Of a DNA stretch of 64,000 bases, positions 35,830 through 47,015 are shown piece by piece (the stretch's first letter is position 1; each line of letters begins with the position of its first letter). The notes under the pieces are model-generated. The model saw only the letters and a list, made by a program, of their open reading frames with translations. It had not been told where the DNA came from and searched no databases. The translations under genes and the position numbers were made by a program. This stretch comes from Cynocephalus volans (Eukaryota > Chordata > Mammalia > Dermoptera > Cynocephalidae), in NCBI RefSeq assembly GCF_027409185.1, contig NC_084475.1:18682130-18746129 (forward strand), in the 5' to 3' direction.

Positions 35830-36300
35830 CCCAGTTCTGGTTCATATGATTGTTGGACTCTATATTCAATCTTGTTTAATTTCATCTTTGTTCAATCCAT
35901 TGCTTTACCTGATCATCATTTTGGGGGTTATTCTCCAGTTTTGTTTTATCTGAAAATTGGATCACACGCCTTCATGGTATTCAAGTCATGACAAAATGCT
36001 GAACAGGACATGGTCGGAGTCAGAGCCCTATGGCACATCTCTAGAGATCTATCTCTAGACGGGCATTGTTAATTCATCGGTAGCTTTCTGTTTTGTTTTT
36101 AGAAAATTTTTCTACCTGCTGCAACCTAATTGTATTGTTTTCTAGGCTACTTTTTTTCATGTCTTGCATAAGGATATCACAGGAAGGCAAATATCCTGAT
36201 GGAATCAGGGTATTTTATACTCACAGCATTTCTATGATCTGACAATCCTATCAAAGAAGAAAAGAGTTACCTTGGCTTGAGTTGCTAATAGCTTTTTTTA
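35830..36300 (-). mobile_element. CR1/L3-type LINE reverse-transcriptase relic
   Basis: In reverse the segment lines up with the nucleotide pattern I recall for the CR1/L3 RT core: gatcatagaaatgctgtgag, then an indel-damaged YLDFSKAF-equivalent region and acaatacaattaggttgcag. AT-rich, frame broken throughout. An ancient insertion predating placental orders. Confidence 0.6.
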
Positions 36301-36391
36301 CCCTTGAAAAAACAGTAGTCTGTATTCCTGTACTTATTTTATTAAAATTCCAAAATACAGATAAATGAAAAAGAATTTTTAAATATTCTAC

Positions 36392-36460
36392 ATTGATAAC
36401 ACTAAGGTCAAGGATTCAAATACCCATACTGGCCAGCCACCAAAAAAAAAAGAAAGAAAG
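36392..36460 (+). mobile_element. 5'-truncated tRNA-Ile SINE monomer
   Basis: ttgataacactaaggtcaag, a degraded B-box, tactggccagccaccaaaaa and an A/G-rich tail. About 50 bp before a full dimer. Confidence 0.65.
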
Positions 36461-36510
36461 AAATTAAATACCCCCAATGCAGAGATAAGCATTTCAAATA
36501 TTTTGATATA

Positions 36511-36686
36511 GGGGCCGGCCTGTGGCTCACTCGGGAGAGTGTGGTGCTGATAACATCAAGGCCACAGGTTCGGATCCTATATAGGGCTGGCTGGTTAGCT
36601 CACTTGGAGAGCGTGGTGCTGACAACACCAAGCCAAGGATTAAGATCCTCTTACCGGTCATCTTTAAAAAAACAAAAAACAAAAAA
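36511..36686 (+). mobile_element. CYN-type dimeric tRNA-Ile SINE
   Basis: ggggccggcctgtggctcac ... ttaccggtcatctttaaaaa with an (A)nC tail. Target duplication caaatattttgatata / caaatattttggtata (36495-36510, 36687-36702). Confidence 0.92.
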
Positions 36687-36852
36687 CAAATATTTTGGTA
36701 TATATTTCTAGGAGTTTCTAAAACCATCTTGGACTACATATACCAAAAAACCCCACAAAAAAGTAATCAGATTTAAATACTCTTATCTGCTTTTATCACT
36801 TGCTAATATTTTGTGAATATCTTCACATGTGAATGAACACAAGTACAGCTAC

Positions 36853-37266
36853 TGTATTAGTCCATTTATGCTGCTATAACAGAACACCTGAAACTGGGTA
36901 ATTTGTAAAGAACAGAGGTTTATTTGACTTACGATTCTGGGACAGCTGCATCTGGCACGGGCCTCGGGCTGCTTCTACTCATGGCGGAAAGTGGCAGGCA
37001 GCCGGTGGGTACAAGCAGATCACATGGCGAGAGGAAGCAAGAGAGAGGAAGTGAGAGAGAGAGAAGGGTCCAGGGTCTTTTTAAGCAACGAGCTCTCATG
37101 GGAACTAATAGAGCGAGAACTCACTCATTAATCCCCCCACCTAGGGAGAGCATTAATCCATTCGTGAAGGATCCTGCCCCATGACTCGATCAGTTTCCAA
37201 CACTGCCACATTGGGGATCAAATTTCCACATGAGTTTTGGAGGAGACAACACATCCAAACTCCATC
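36853..37266 (-). mobile_element. MaLR (MST-like) LTR, reverse
   Basis: Starts tgtattagtccatttatgct and gggtaatttgtaaagaacag; ends gagttttggaggagacaaca. Well preserved, about 410 bp, no internal region. Confidence 0.8.
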
Positions 37267-37387
37267 AGCTACCTAAACCATTTTTATTGGCTGCGTAGTA
37301 GTCCATTATTTGAAAATACCCTATTCAACAGGTCCCATATTATTGAATTCCAATTTTTTTGCCTTTATACATTTTGTTACATACAAG

Positions 37388-37460
37388 GGTACTTCAAAAG
37401 TTCATGGAAGGATTCGTATTATCTTTTAATTCCATTTTTCCATGAACTTTTCAAAGTATG
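37388..37460. mobile_element. Short hairpin MITE (Tc1/mariner-like)
   Basis: Arms tacttcaaaagttcatggaa (37390-37409) and ttccatgaacttttcaaagt (37438-37457) are near-perfect inverted repeats around a 28-base loop. The pattern matches mammalian mariner-like MITEs. Confidence 0.65.
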
Positions 37461-40174
37461 CTTATATACTGTTATGAAAATGTCTGGCTCCTTCCCTGAA
37501 ATATGTTGTTGTTCTTTTAAAAAAATCTAATCAGACCTTTATTTATTTCTTTTCTGGTGGCTGGCTGGCACATGTTCAGATGTTATGGTCTGCCCTTTTC
37601 TGAGTATCTACAACCTTTCTCTCTCTTGAATCCTCATAGCATTTTTTATCTGTGCTTCTCTGTTAAACATTTTCCATTACAATAATTATATCCTGTCCTC
37701 TCCCTGCTTGTAGCTACTAAGATCCCTTAGGGAAGAGTCTACCCTAATTTAAGGTTTCACCCCTAATGCCTGCACAGTAGCTTGCACTTAGCGACAGTCT
37801 GTAAAGATCTGTTGACTAAGGGCATGAATAAATGAATTTATTTAATGATTCATTCCAGAGTTTTGTTGGTGATTGACATCATACTTGCTGGTTTCCACTT
37901 TCCAGGTCTGATGTCTGCCCCACAAGGGCCTGGTTTGCCCATCTTCCAGTCCCTCTCCCAGTCTCAGGGGTGACCGAAAATGCAGGGCTCCCAAGTCATG
38001 GGTGAAAGCTCCCCCTGTCCTTCACTGGCACTTGCCCATCCCAGCCCTCTCTCCCTGTCTCCTCCCCTACTTGGACTTCAGTTCCCTCTTAACACCCCCT
38101 GCCCTGCTTTCTTTCTGAGTATGACAGAGAAGGAAGCAGGACTTGGTGCTTGGCTGTTTGGAGAAGTGGCGGGACTATGGCCCCCTGAGTCACTCCCTTT
38201 CAGGAGGGTGCAACAGCCCCTGCTCCACAGGGCTCGGGTGAAATTGACCAAATTTGGGATGGACCAGTACACAGTAGGTGCTCAATAAAGGTGTTCTTCA
38301 TTCTCTTTCCTCTTCACCTGACATAATTTAGTCTTTCCACCTAAGGACTGGGTCTGTCCTTTGCTCATTGTCTTAGCCCTGACTACAACCCCTGCAAGTC
38401 AGTCTTGTTTCCTTGGACCTCGTATTAGGAGATGAAGTCTGACAGCACCCCCTCCTTCCCACCAGGCTCTAGGTGCTTTTTTGCATTCACGTGTAGTCCA
38501 GGGTCCTTCCTCCCTCCCTCTTCTCTCCTCATCCTCTTGAAATATGAGCTCAGCCCCCTAGAAAGCTGTTAGCGCTTTATTTAACACCCCACCCACCAAC
38601 ATTCTTTCTCACAGACATCTTTCGTGACTGTATTGTCTGAAGGATGGGTTTTTTTTCCAGTTGACCATTTTCCTTGACCCATTTTCATTCTTAGAACCTA
38701 TAGTACTTTTTCTTTTTCTTTTTGGCAGAGTTCCCTGAACTTTTTGGAAAAATTTCCCCTAAAGTCTAAGGTACCCATCTGACCATTTCCAATATCTCTT
38801 TCCTGAGCTATTTTAAACCCACAGGGAATCACCCTGTGTGAAAAGTGACCCCACAGTGAAATTCCTTTCCTGGAGTTCAAACAGTAGACTTTTCTCTGGA
38901 AGAAAGACCATCACAATCCCCTCTGCCAACTCTGGCAGAGCCACAGAATTCCAGAGCCATTACTGAGCTCCTTGGCAGGGCAGTGGGACTCACATCTACC
39001 CAAACAGGGACCCGGTCCATCAACTCAGCCCAAGATTAATTAATGATGCTATCCCTGGCTCAGTAAGAGGTTGACTTTCTAAATAATGGCTGAGAAAGAC
39101 AACACAATCCAATATACCAAGATCTATTAAGCACCTACTACATGACTATGAACCAGGGATGGGGGAAAAGAGGAGACTTTATCTCGCCATTGAAGAGCTT
39201 TGATAATCTATTGACCAAGACTGTTAGGACTTAGAGCTGGAAAGTTTACAGCCTAAAGTAAAGGAACCTAAAGATGAAGGCTGTAAACTCGAGGTAGTTT
39301 TTTTTTGTTTTGTTTAAGAAATTTAAAACCGTTACCTTCCTGTTTCTTCACCAGGGCTAAGTAATTTCCAGTCATCCCATTCATTAAACAAATATTTGTT
39401 AAGAAAGAAAAAGACGCCACGAGCCTACTGTGTGCACAGTCAAACGCGTAATGAATGAGTCCATTCTCAGGAGGCTGAGCTCTGCCCCTTGAGAAAGTAC
39501 TGAATAAAGGGGACACCAAGGTCAGAGAGCAAATGCCCAGTCCTGGCTAGTGGGGGGTCACCCTGAGTTCCACGTGAGGGGCTCAGGGTTGGGTAATCGA
39601 GAGTGGAAATCTCTGGAAAAACCCTAATACCCCTGTTGCAACATTCTAGGAAAATGGTCTCTCTATTGAATAAGAGTGAATCACCCAAGGGAAGGTCTGG
39701 GGCAGTCAACACTGTCCCACGGCTACTCATCCCCACCCTTTGGTTCCCCAGTGATACTCCAGCTACCCTCTGGGGGCCGCAGGGAGGAGGCCATGACGCT
39801 ATGATCCGGAATTTCAACGAGACACATGCAAATGGCCCCGTCGGCTCTGTGAGGAAGTTATGAGACAGGAGGGCTGTGGGCAGCTCAGTGTTCAAAACCC
39901 GCAAAGCAGAAGTGAGACTGGGTGAGAATTCCCACTTCCCCTCCCCCTTTTCCCTTCCCTTCTTGCTCTGCCCCAGCCCCACTCCCTGTGTGGGATCCCT
40001 GTCCCTTCCCTCTCGGAAATGAGACCTCTTTTACCCAATTACCCAAGTCTGCAAAAATGCCCATCTTTTAAGGAAACCAACCTTGTAAGGTTCCTTTCAA
40101 CCCCAGAATTGAGGAATAGATTTGTGGGCACCCAGGAGGGCTGGTGAGCAATTGAAAGAAGAAAGAACTCTGGT
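37461..40174. other. Intergenic, AT-richer
   Basis: L2-type 3' tails near 37800, 38270 and 39120. Otherwise no clear repeat and no gene. Confidence 0.5.
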
Positions 40175-40462
40175 GAGCCCCCACCATGTGTCAGGCAACA
40201 AACCCCAGGTCCTGCAAAGCCAGAGCCCCCACCATGTGTCAGGCAGCAAACCCAAGTTCCTGCAAAGCCAGAGTCCCCACCATGTGTCAGGCAGCAAACC
40301 CCAGGTCCTGCAAAGCCAGAGCCCCCACCATGTGTCAAGCAGCAAACCCAAGGTCCTGCAAAGCCAGAGCCCCCACCATGTGTCAAGCAGCAAACCCCAG
40401 GTCCTGCAAAGCCAGAGCCCCCACCATGTGTCAGGCAGCAAACCCAAGGTCCTGCAAAGCCA
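40175..40462 (+). repeat. 48-bp minisatellite, six units
   Basis: Six head-to-tail 48-bp units (e.g. gagcccccaccatgtgtcag ... cctgcaaagcca) and a partial seventh. Units 1, 3 and 5 read aaccccagg while 2, 4 and 6 read aacccaag, so the array has a 96-bp higher-order period. Because 48 is a multiple of three, several frames stay open; this is not coding evidence. The unit resembles the catgtgtcaggca motif of L2/MIR tails. Confidence 0.95.
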
Positions 40463-40739
40463 GAGTCCCCTGCAGAGCTGAGCACCCTCATCTTATAGGT
40501 AAGACAGTGGCAGGTCAGTCACAGAGTGGTGACACCAGGATCTGACCCAGGCTGGCCACAGTGGTGGTGACCCACCCAGCTTCCCAGGCTGCGCCCCCCC
40601 CAGACTATAAGCCCCCCAAGATTGGGAAGACACTATTCTTTCCAGAAACTACCATGCATTTGGTATATTTCAGCTGCAGGTCTGGCCGCCGTAAGTGATG
40701 GGCACCTGAAAAGCACCGCCTTAGCCACCGAGTTTTGAT

Positions 40740-40900
40740 GGAGCTATTCTACATTCTCAGTAGCTTCCACTTTAATTAATCGCCAATTGATTACGCTTTC
40801 ACTTACACGTGAGTGTGAAGGCTCTGGCTTCTCTGCCAGGAAGTAAACTGTCTATTGACAAAGGAGTCAAAGCACTGGGTGGCTGTTATTCATTCATGAG
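40740..40900. other. Candidate conserved noncoding element with homeodomain sites
   Basis: AT-rich segment with TAATTAAT (40773-40780) and CAATTGATTA (40784-40793) close together, followed by cacttacacgtgagtg. No repeat family recognised. Function inferred only from site clustering. Confidence 0.3.
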
Positions 40901-42479
40901 GGAGGGTGTTGGCAATCTGGGTTTCCCCTCACCTGTTCCAGCGTGCCCTGGAAGACGGGAGTAAAGGGCCCTAGGGAGAAAGTGGTTTCCGGACTCTTCC
41001 TGGGCTCAATCTCCCTCTCCCCCTCCCCCTCCCTTCACCTCCCCCCACTCCCCCCCTCTCTGCAGACTAGGCTCCTCTCACCAGATTTCTCTCTCCCTTT
41101 TGGGTGGCTTTTGCCAGACCTTTTTACCCATACTGTATTCTACGGCGTTAACCCTGGCTAACCTAAAGTGTAAACAAAACTATACGATGTCAGTTAAAGA
41201 ATCTGTAGTCAATTGTAAACAGTATTTCTTTTCCTGGGCAGTGAGCTGAGTGGAGTTGGGCATGAGTTTCATTTTTTTAATTCATATATAACTTTTTATT
41301 TTCATTGAGGATAACTATACATTTAGTACCCACATGTTTTGCAACTCACAAGTGTAATAATTGGGAAGAAAAAGAAAGGAAGCTAAAGGATGTAAACTGC
41401 CCCAGAAGACCGTCTGGGGCCAAGGGTGGAGGATCCGGGGACATCCTCTGTGGGCCAGCCAGTGCTCGACTCACTGCTTTCATCAAGCCACTTAACCTCT
41501 TTCAGCTTCAGACTCTTCCTCTGAAAACCAGGCGGTGAGCTCATGAGACTTCTGTGTGCATTCTCTCTCCCAACTCCCAGTGTGGCCAAGACCACCTGGG
41601 GCTGGTTAGAAACGGGCATCTCAGTCCCCACCCGTCCTGATGAGTCATCGTTGGCATTTTAACAAGATCCAGGTGATTGGTACTGACATTAAAGTTTGAG
41701 ACACACTGGGTAAATAGCATGATGTACTTAGAGCGCCCAGGCAGAGCGTGGGCGTGGGTAATTGTCAGCGTCCCTCCTCTCCCCTTGCCTGAGCACTCAG
41801 ACACTCTGGGGACGCCTGTTCTCTGGAGGGGGATTGGTGTTAGATAATGGCAGGCCGATGGAGTTGTATTTCTATTGCTTCCTTACAAACAATGACGTGG
41901 GCTAGACTGCAAATATTCTTATTCTGGTTCACAGATGGAAAAGTGTGGCTCCCAGGAGTCCAGTGAGTGGTCCAAAGGTCACATGGTGAAGCCAAGGGGA
42001 CTGGGCCACGTGTGCAGACACCCACAGCTCCATCCACTAAGCCACAGCCACCCATGGAAGTGGTCCCTTCCTCTGGTGGGGGAAGGGGCCAAGAGGGCAG
42101 CTGGGACCTATGATCATAAGGGTTTGCTGGTCAGGTGTCCTATATGTGACAGTTTAATAACTTTCATGACGATTTTGGGGGCACCCATCCTGTGCTAGGG
42201 CACAGGGGTTTCAATACTGAATCACATGGACACGGGGGAAAGGGAATGACAGTCAGGAAGGGCAGGCAAATGGGACATGTGGGGACAAGGCTGTGCCTAG
42301 ACCAGCACAGGGTGCTGGGAAGACCACGCCAGACCGCGTGGAGGGGTAGGGGTGGCTGCACGCACCGGCCCAGTGGGCACTGGAGGAGGGAACGGGGTGG
42401 CCATAGCCTCTGGACACTCTCAGAGACGTGGCACCAGAGGATGTTCTCCCACCCTAAGGAAGGACCTGAGTCTGGACAA
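40901..42479. other. Intergenic before CpG island B
   Basis: C-rich tract at 41005-41060, AT-rich patch at 41270-41340, MIR-like fragment near 41935-42000. No gene recognised. Confidence 0.5.
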
Positions 42480-43200
42480 AAAGGGGAGGGAGCTGGGCGG
42501 GCCAGGCCGGAAGGTGGGGCGCCCTGCCCTAGCGTGCCCTCTGTCCCGGGCGCGCACCGTGCCGGGAAGCCCTGGGGCCGCAGCTGCTCCAGCGGCCGGG
42601 CCCAGAATAGCCTCCCTTCCGGGCAGGGCTGCCCCGGCCCGCAGCGCCAGCGCCCGAAATAGGGCTCGGGCCTCCGGCCCGGGGGCGCGGGGGCCTCCCC
42701 GGCTCAGGGACACTGAGGCACGGGACAGGGACCCAGGCGCAAGGACCCGGAGAGGGGGCTTAGGAGGGCTGCGGGGCGCCAGCCAGAGCCCGGAACTCGG
42801 GGACTCGGGTGGGGCGGGGTCCGAGGCGGGGACCGGGGCGGGGGCGCGGGGACGGAGCGGGAGGGGCGGGCCTCGGCGGCCGGGATCCCGGGCGCGGGGC
42901 CAGCCCCGGGCGGGTGGAGCCGGGCGCTGAGCTCACAGCGCGCGAGGAAGCCCGGCGGGGCCGGCGGCTGACCCAGGCCGGAGGAATTCGCAGCTGGCGG
43001 CGCGGCCGGGTGTGCGCGCGCCCGCTCCCTTCCCTTTGCACGTCGCCGGGCCAGGGAGCCACGGCGGGCGGTTGCCATGGCCATGGGCCCAGCTGGGGGA
43101 CCGGGGCCCGCCCGCGAGAATCTGGCCGCGGTGGACACCCCACCCCCCGACCCCCGCCTGCAGCCTGCGCCCCCGGGTCCTGCTGAAACTCAGCGTCCTG
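42480..43200. other. Orphan CpG island B
   Basis: About 700 bp with dense CpG, several GC boxes of GGGGCGGGG type and a half X-box (gttgccatgg, 43071-43080). No recognisable coding sequence; open frames on both strands are low-complexity Arg/Pro/Gly/Ala. Possibly a lncRNA promoter. Confidence 0.75.
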
Positions 43201-45603
43201 CACCCTCTTCTCCCTCATTCAGCTGCAGTCGGGCCCTGGGGGGCCTGGGGTGGCTCTGTGCCTCCCCTGCCCACCAAGAGGGTCTCAGCTGCAGGCTCCC
43301 TGCTGTGAGGCTGAGTCTCAAAGGTGCCTGACCTCACATTCTGCCCATCCCGGCCACCACCCCCACCCACCCTCCACCCGCTGCGGGCCTCCTTAACCCC
43401 TCCCAGCCTCAGTTTCCTCATTTGTGAACCAGTGATTCGTCATATCTACCACGCAGGGTTGTTATGATTAAAATTGAACAATTATGGAACGTGCCACACA
43501 CTCTGTGAGTGTGGCCTTCTTTCTCTTGTCCCCCACCTCCTTCCTCCTCAGTCAGGCCTGGGGACATCAACAAAAGCCTTGCAGAGCCCTCCCCTCGCCT
43601 CCCATCCCCTCCCCTTGAACACTGCCTCATGCAAGAGGATGGTCCAACTTGTTGTCGGAACCTGCAGGAATCCCAGGCCCAGGTCCAACAATATTAATGG
43701 AGGGCCCAGCCTGGCTGGAGTGAGTCAGGCTCTCTTTCTGAATGTTCGCTGCTGCTTCAGCTGCCCTTTGCAGCTTGGGCCCTGGGATTGCCAAGACCAG
43801 GCAGCCCCTGGAAATTGCTGGGAAGACCAGCGTGTCCTGAGCGTGGGATTGAGAGCACCGGCCGGGAAGGGGCTCTTGACCCCCGTCTCCTTCTCTATGA
43901 GAACCGAGGCTTGGGACCAGGGGAGCAGCAGTCCCCCATGTGGGGAAGGGCGGGCCTGACTTACTGTAACTTCCTGGCTGAAAGCCTGACTGTCCTGTGG
44001 TTGGGCAGGCCAGCCAGCAGCCCCTGGTGCAGGGAGTGCTCCGGGAGAACTTGCCTCTCATTGCTAGGGCCCAGTGTGTGTGTCCCGGAGGGTGGCATGG
44101 GTGCGTTGTCACTGGTTTCCCAGGAGAGTTAGCAGACCAGGTGGAGCTGCCTGGAAGGTGTCCACTTCTTCCCTAAGTGGGTCAGGCCACTACTTAAATG
44201 CCAGATTATTTGCAAGAAAAATAAAGAAGGCTTTCCAAGGGCTCAACCCCCTCCCAAGGGCATCAGAGTAGCCACTGCTGATGGAACACTCACTATGTAC
44301 GCAGCAATGTGAGTGTTCACTCGTACACTATCACAACCACCCCAGGAAGTGGGGACTGTTACTATCCGCATTATACACATGGGGAGCAGATTTAGAGACC
44401 TGCCCGGGCCTCATAGCTGCCAGAAGGCAAACTGGGAGAAACCCAGGCTTCTAATCCCTGATCCATCTGGCCTCCTGAGGGTGGGAACCCATGTGGCCCA
44501 GAAGAGCAGTGGATGGCCCAGGTGATCACCAAGGTGCCTGACCCCCCACCCCCACCCCCACCTAGGCACAGGCACCACTGCTTGCTTGGTACTCAGCTGA
44601 CTTCCTGTCCCTGGAAGAGCCGCTGCCGGTATGCTGGGGCAGGGCGGTTCCCTTCCTGTGGTTCAGGTGAGGGCATAACCCCATGCCTTCTTGATACCCT
44701 CCATCTGTCCTTTCCCAGGCTCTCCTAGTGAGAACTAGGTACCCCAGAGGGCATCTCAGGGTCAGATGTTTGCCCAGAGTCCTCAGCTGCAGTGTGGGGG
44801 TAGTGTAGGTAGAGAGGGGGCTGCAGGCCCTGGTTGAGGAGGGTTTGGGGATGACCTGAGAAGCATCCCTCCAGCTATGAGACCACATGGGAGCTGCCTC
44901 CATCATGCCACCTCTGCAGGTGATTAGGAAGCAACAAGGAAGGAAGCAGATGAGAGCCCCAAACCTCGTAATCCCTGCTCTGCCCAGCCCAGGAGCATCG
45001 GGGGATGAGGTCTCCACCTTGCCTGTGTCCACCTCACGTCAGATACCGCAGGGCTTTGGAGAGAGCTGGCTGGCTGTTGGGCATCACCTTGACTTTTCCT
45101 GGGGTGACACTGCCAAGGAAGGGTGGTGCTGTCCACATTTCCCACACCCAACTCCATGGCTCCACCTCCCTCGCTCTCTTGCCCATGGAAGCTCAGAATA
45201 AGCTTTCTAGAGGACAATGTTCCTTGTGGGAGGGGTCACTGGAGGCTACTAAGTGTGAAGCTCTTTATCAGAGAGATGCAGGAAGTGTCCCTGCTGCTAC
45301 ATGAGGTCGCGTCTGTGCAGCACCAGGCCATGCCAGGCAGGCTGCGTATGCACGCGCCCTCCCCGTGAGGGCCTGCCGTGGCCACCCGGCCTGCCCTTGG
45401 CCCTGTAGCGGGCGAGGCCATCTGCTGGCTCCATCCCTGGGCACCCTTTCAGCCTGTCCTCAGGTGTCTATAACGGAGCACGAAGGGGCATTCTACCTGT
45501 CCCTCCCTCTGCTGAGCAACGATGGACACATTTCTCTGGTTCTTCCTGGAAGATGCAAGGAAAGAAAAAAATATTCTTAATCTGAGATCTCACAGGACCG
45601 TTG
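43201..45603. other. Intergenic after CpG island B
   Basis: MIR-like tails at about 43395-43470 and 44300-44420. If island B starts a lncRNA it could run into this segment, but no exon can be identified. Confidence 0.5.
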
Positions 45604-45773
45604 TATGGGGATCAATAGTGTCCCCCCCAAATTCATGTCCATGTGGAATCTGGAAGTGTGACCTTATTTGGAAATAAGGTTTTTGCAGATTTGATTAAGT
45701 TCAGATGAGGTCCCAATGTATTGGTTTGGGCCCTAATCCAATGACTGGTGTCCTTATAAGAAGGGGGAAATTT

Positions 45774-45872
45774 CTTTTTGTTTTTTGTCAGCTGGCTGGT
45801 TGTGGGGGGTCTGAACCCTTGAGCTTGGTGTGATAACACCGCACTCTAACCAATGTGCTAACCGGCCAGCCC
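45774..45872 (-). mobile_element. Monomeric tRNA-Ile SINE in an LTR
   Basis: Reverse monomer: a T/G-rich start, then gcttggtgtgataacaccgc and gtgctaaccggccagcccct. One tRNA-like unit only. Confidence 0.75.
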
Positions 45873-46075
45873 CTGAAAGGGGAAGTTACAACACAGACTC
45901 ACAGAGGAGAAGGCCGTGTGAAGACAGAGGCAGAGATGCAGAGATTGGAGTGATGCCTCTACAAGCCAAGGGATGCCGAGGATTGCCAGCCACGGCAGAA
46001 GCTGGACAGAGCAAGGAAGGAGCCTTCCCTAGAGGCTTCAACAGGGAGCATAGCCCTGCAGCATCTTAATTTTTG

Positions 46076-46179
46076 TTTTTTTGATTTTTTTTTTTTTAAA
46101 GATGGCTGGCAAGGGGATCTTAACCCTTGACTTGGTGTTGTCAGCACCACACTCACCCAAGTGAGCCACGGGCTGGCCC
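46076..46179 (-). mobile_element. Short CYN SINE (single chimeric unit)
   Basis: About 104 bp. On the minus strand it begins like the left unit (gggccagcccgtggctcact) but ends like the right unit (caagggttaagatccccttg). A near-perfect 16-bp target duplication agcatcttaatttttg / agcatcttgatttttg shows it was inserted as a unit. Confidence 0.88.
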
Positions 46180-46839
46180 AGCATCTTGATTTTTGGACTT
46201 CTGGACTCCAGAAATGTGAGAGAATAAATTTCTATTGTTTTAAGCCACTCAGTGTGTGGTATTTTGTTATGGCAGCCCTAGGAAACTAATACAACCAACA
46301 AATGCCCATCAGAGGACAGTTTAGGAAAACAAGAAGGAAATGCATCAGGCACATAGAGAAAAGACTTGGAAGAGACCAAGGAGGGGACAGGAAGGAACAC
46401 TTCCTCAGCTTCCTCCTCTCCCCCTGCACAGGAAACTGTAGACCGGTGGCTGAGCCTGGGCAGGAGTAGCTACTTTCCTTCTAGCAAGCACGTGTGAGCT
46501 GGGACGTTGGATGAGTGGTGGAAGGTATCTGAGTCTTGCTGGGTCTCAGGGAGACCCTGTTAATAATAATAAACTCGCCACGTGGTCTTGCCCCATCCTC
46601 ACAACAGCATGAAGCAGGCTTTATTGAAATCCCCATGCATGGATTAGGAACCATGGCAGGGCGGTTAGGTACCTGCCCCAGGTCATATACAGTAAGCAGT
46701 GATCTGGGACACTGCCTAGCTTTCCTGACCCACAGCCAGAGCTCTGCCATCTGCTAGTCCAGGGCTCCTGTACCCGTGTTCACTGGCTCATGGGGTTGGG
46801 CCACAGTAAGGCAGGGGCAATGGAGCCCAACTCCTGGGT

Positions 46840-47015
46840 TGGGATCCCAGCTCTACTCCTGGTTAGTTGTGTGACCTTGGGCAAGTTACATTACATCCCT
46901 GTTCTGCAGTTCCCTCCACTGAAAAAATGAGGACAATAATAGTTCCTAACTTATGGGATTGCCGGAGAATTCAATGAGTCAATACTTTTCAAGTGCCTAG
47001 AATAGTGCCTGGCAC
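46840..47015 (+). repeat. MIR fragment
   Basis: gatcccagctctactcctgg, tgtgaccttgggcaagttac and agtgcctggcacgttggaag: well-preserved MIR core and 3' end. A reverse MIR-like piece lies at about 46590-46720. Confidence 0.75.

Larger units (their letters stand above)
45604..46293 (+). mobile_element. MLT1-type LTR with two SINE insertions
   Basis: Starts gtatggggatcaatagtgtc, contains gaccttatttggaaataagg and ctggactccagaaatgtgag, and ends gcagccctaggaaactaata. Interrupted at 45774-45872 and 46076-46179 by tRNA-Ile SINEs. Confidence 0.8.

Noticed and set aside
40175..40462. CRISPR-like array
   Set aside because: Units are contiguous with no variable spacers, and the host is a mammal.
40039..40545. 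Repetitive proteins of 116-150 aa across the minisatellite
   Set aside because: A 48-bp unit preserves every stop-free frame, so openness on both strands is automatic.
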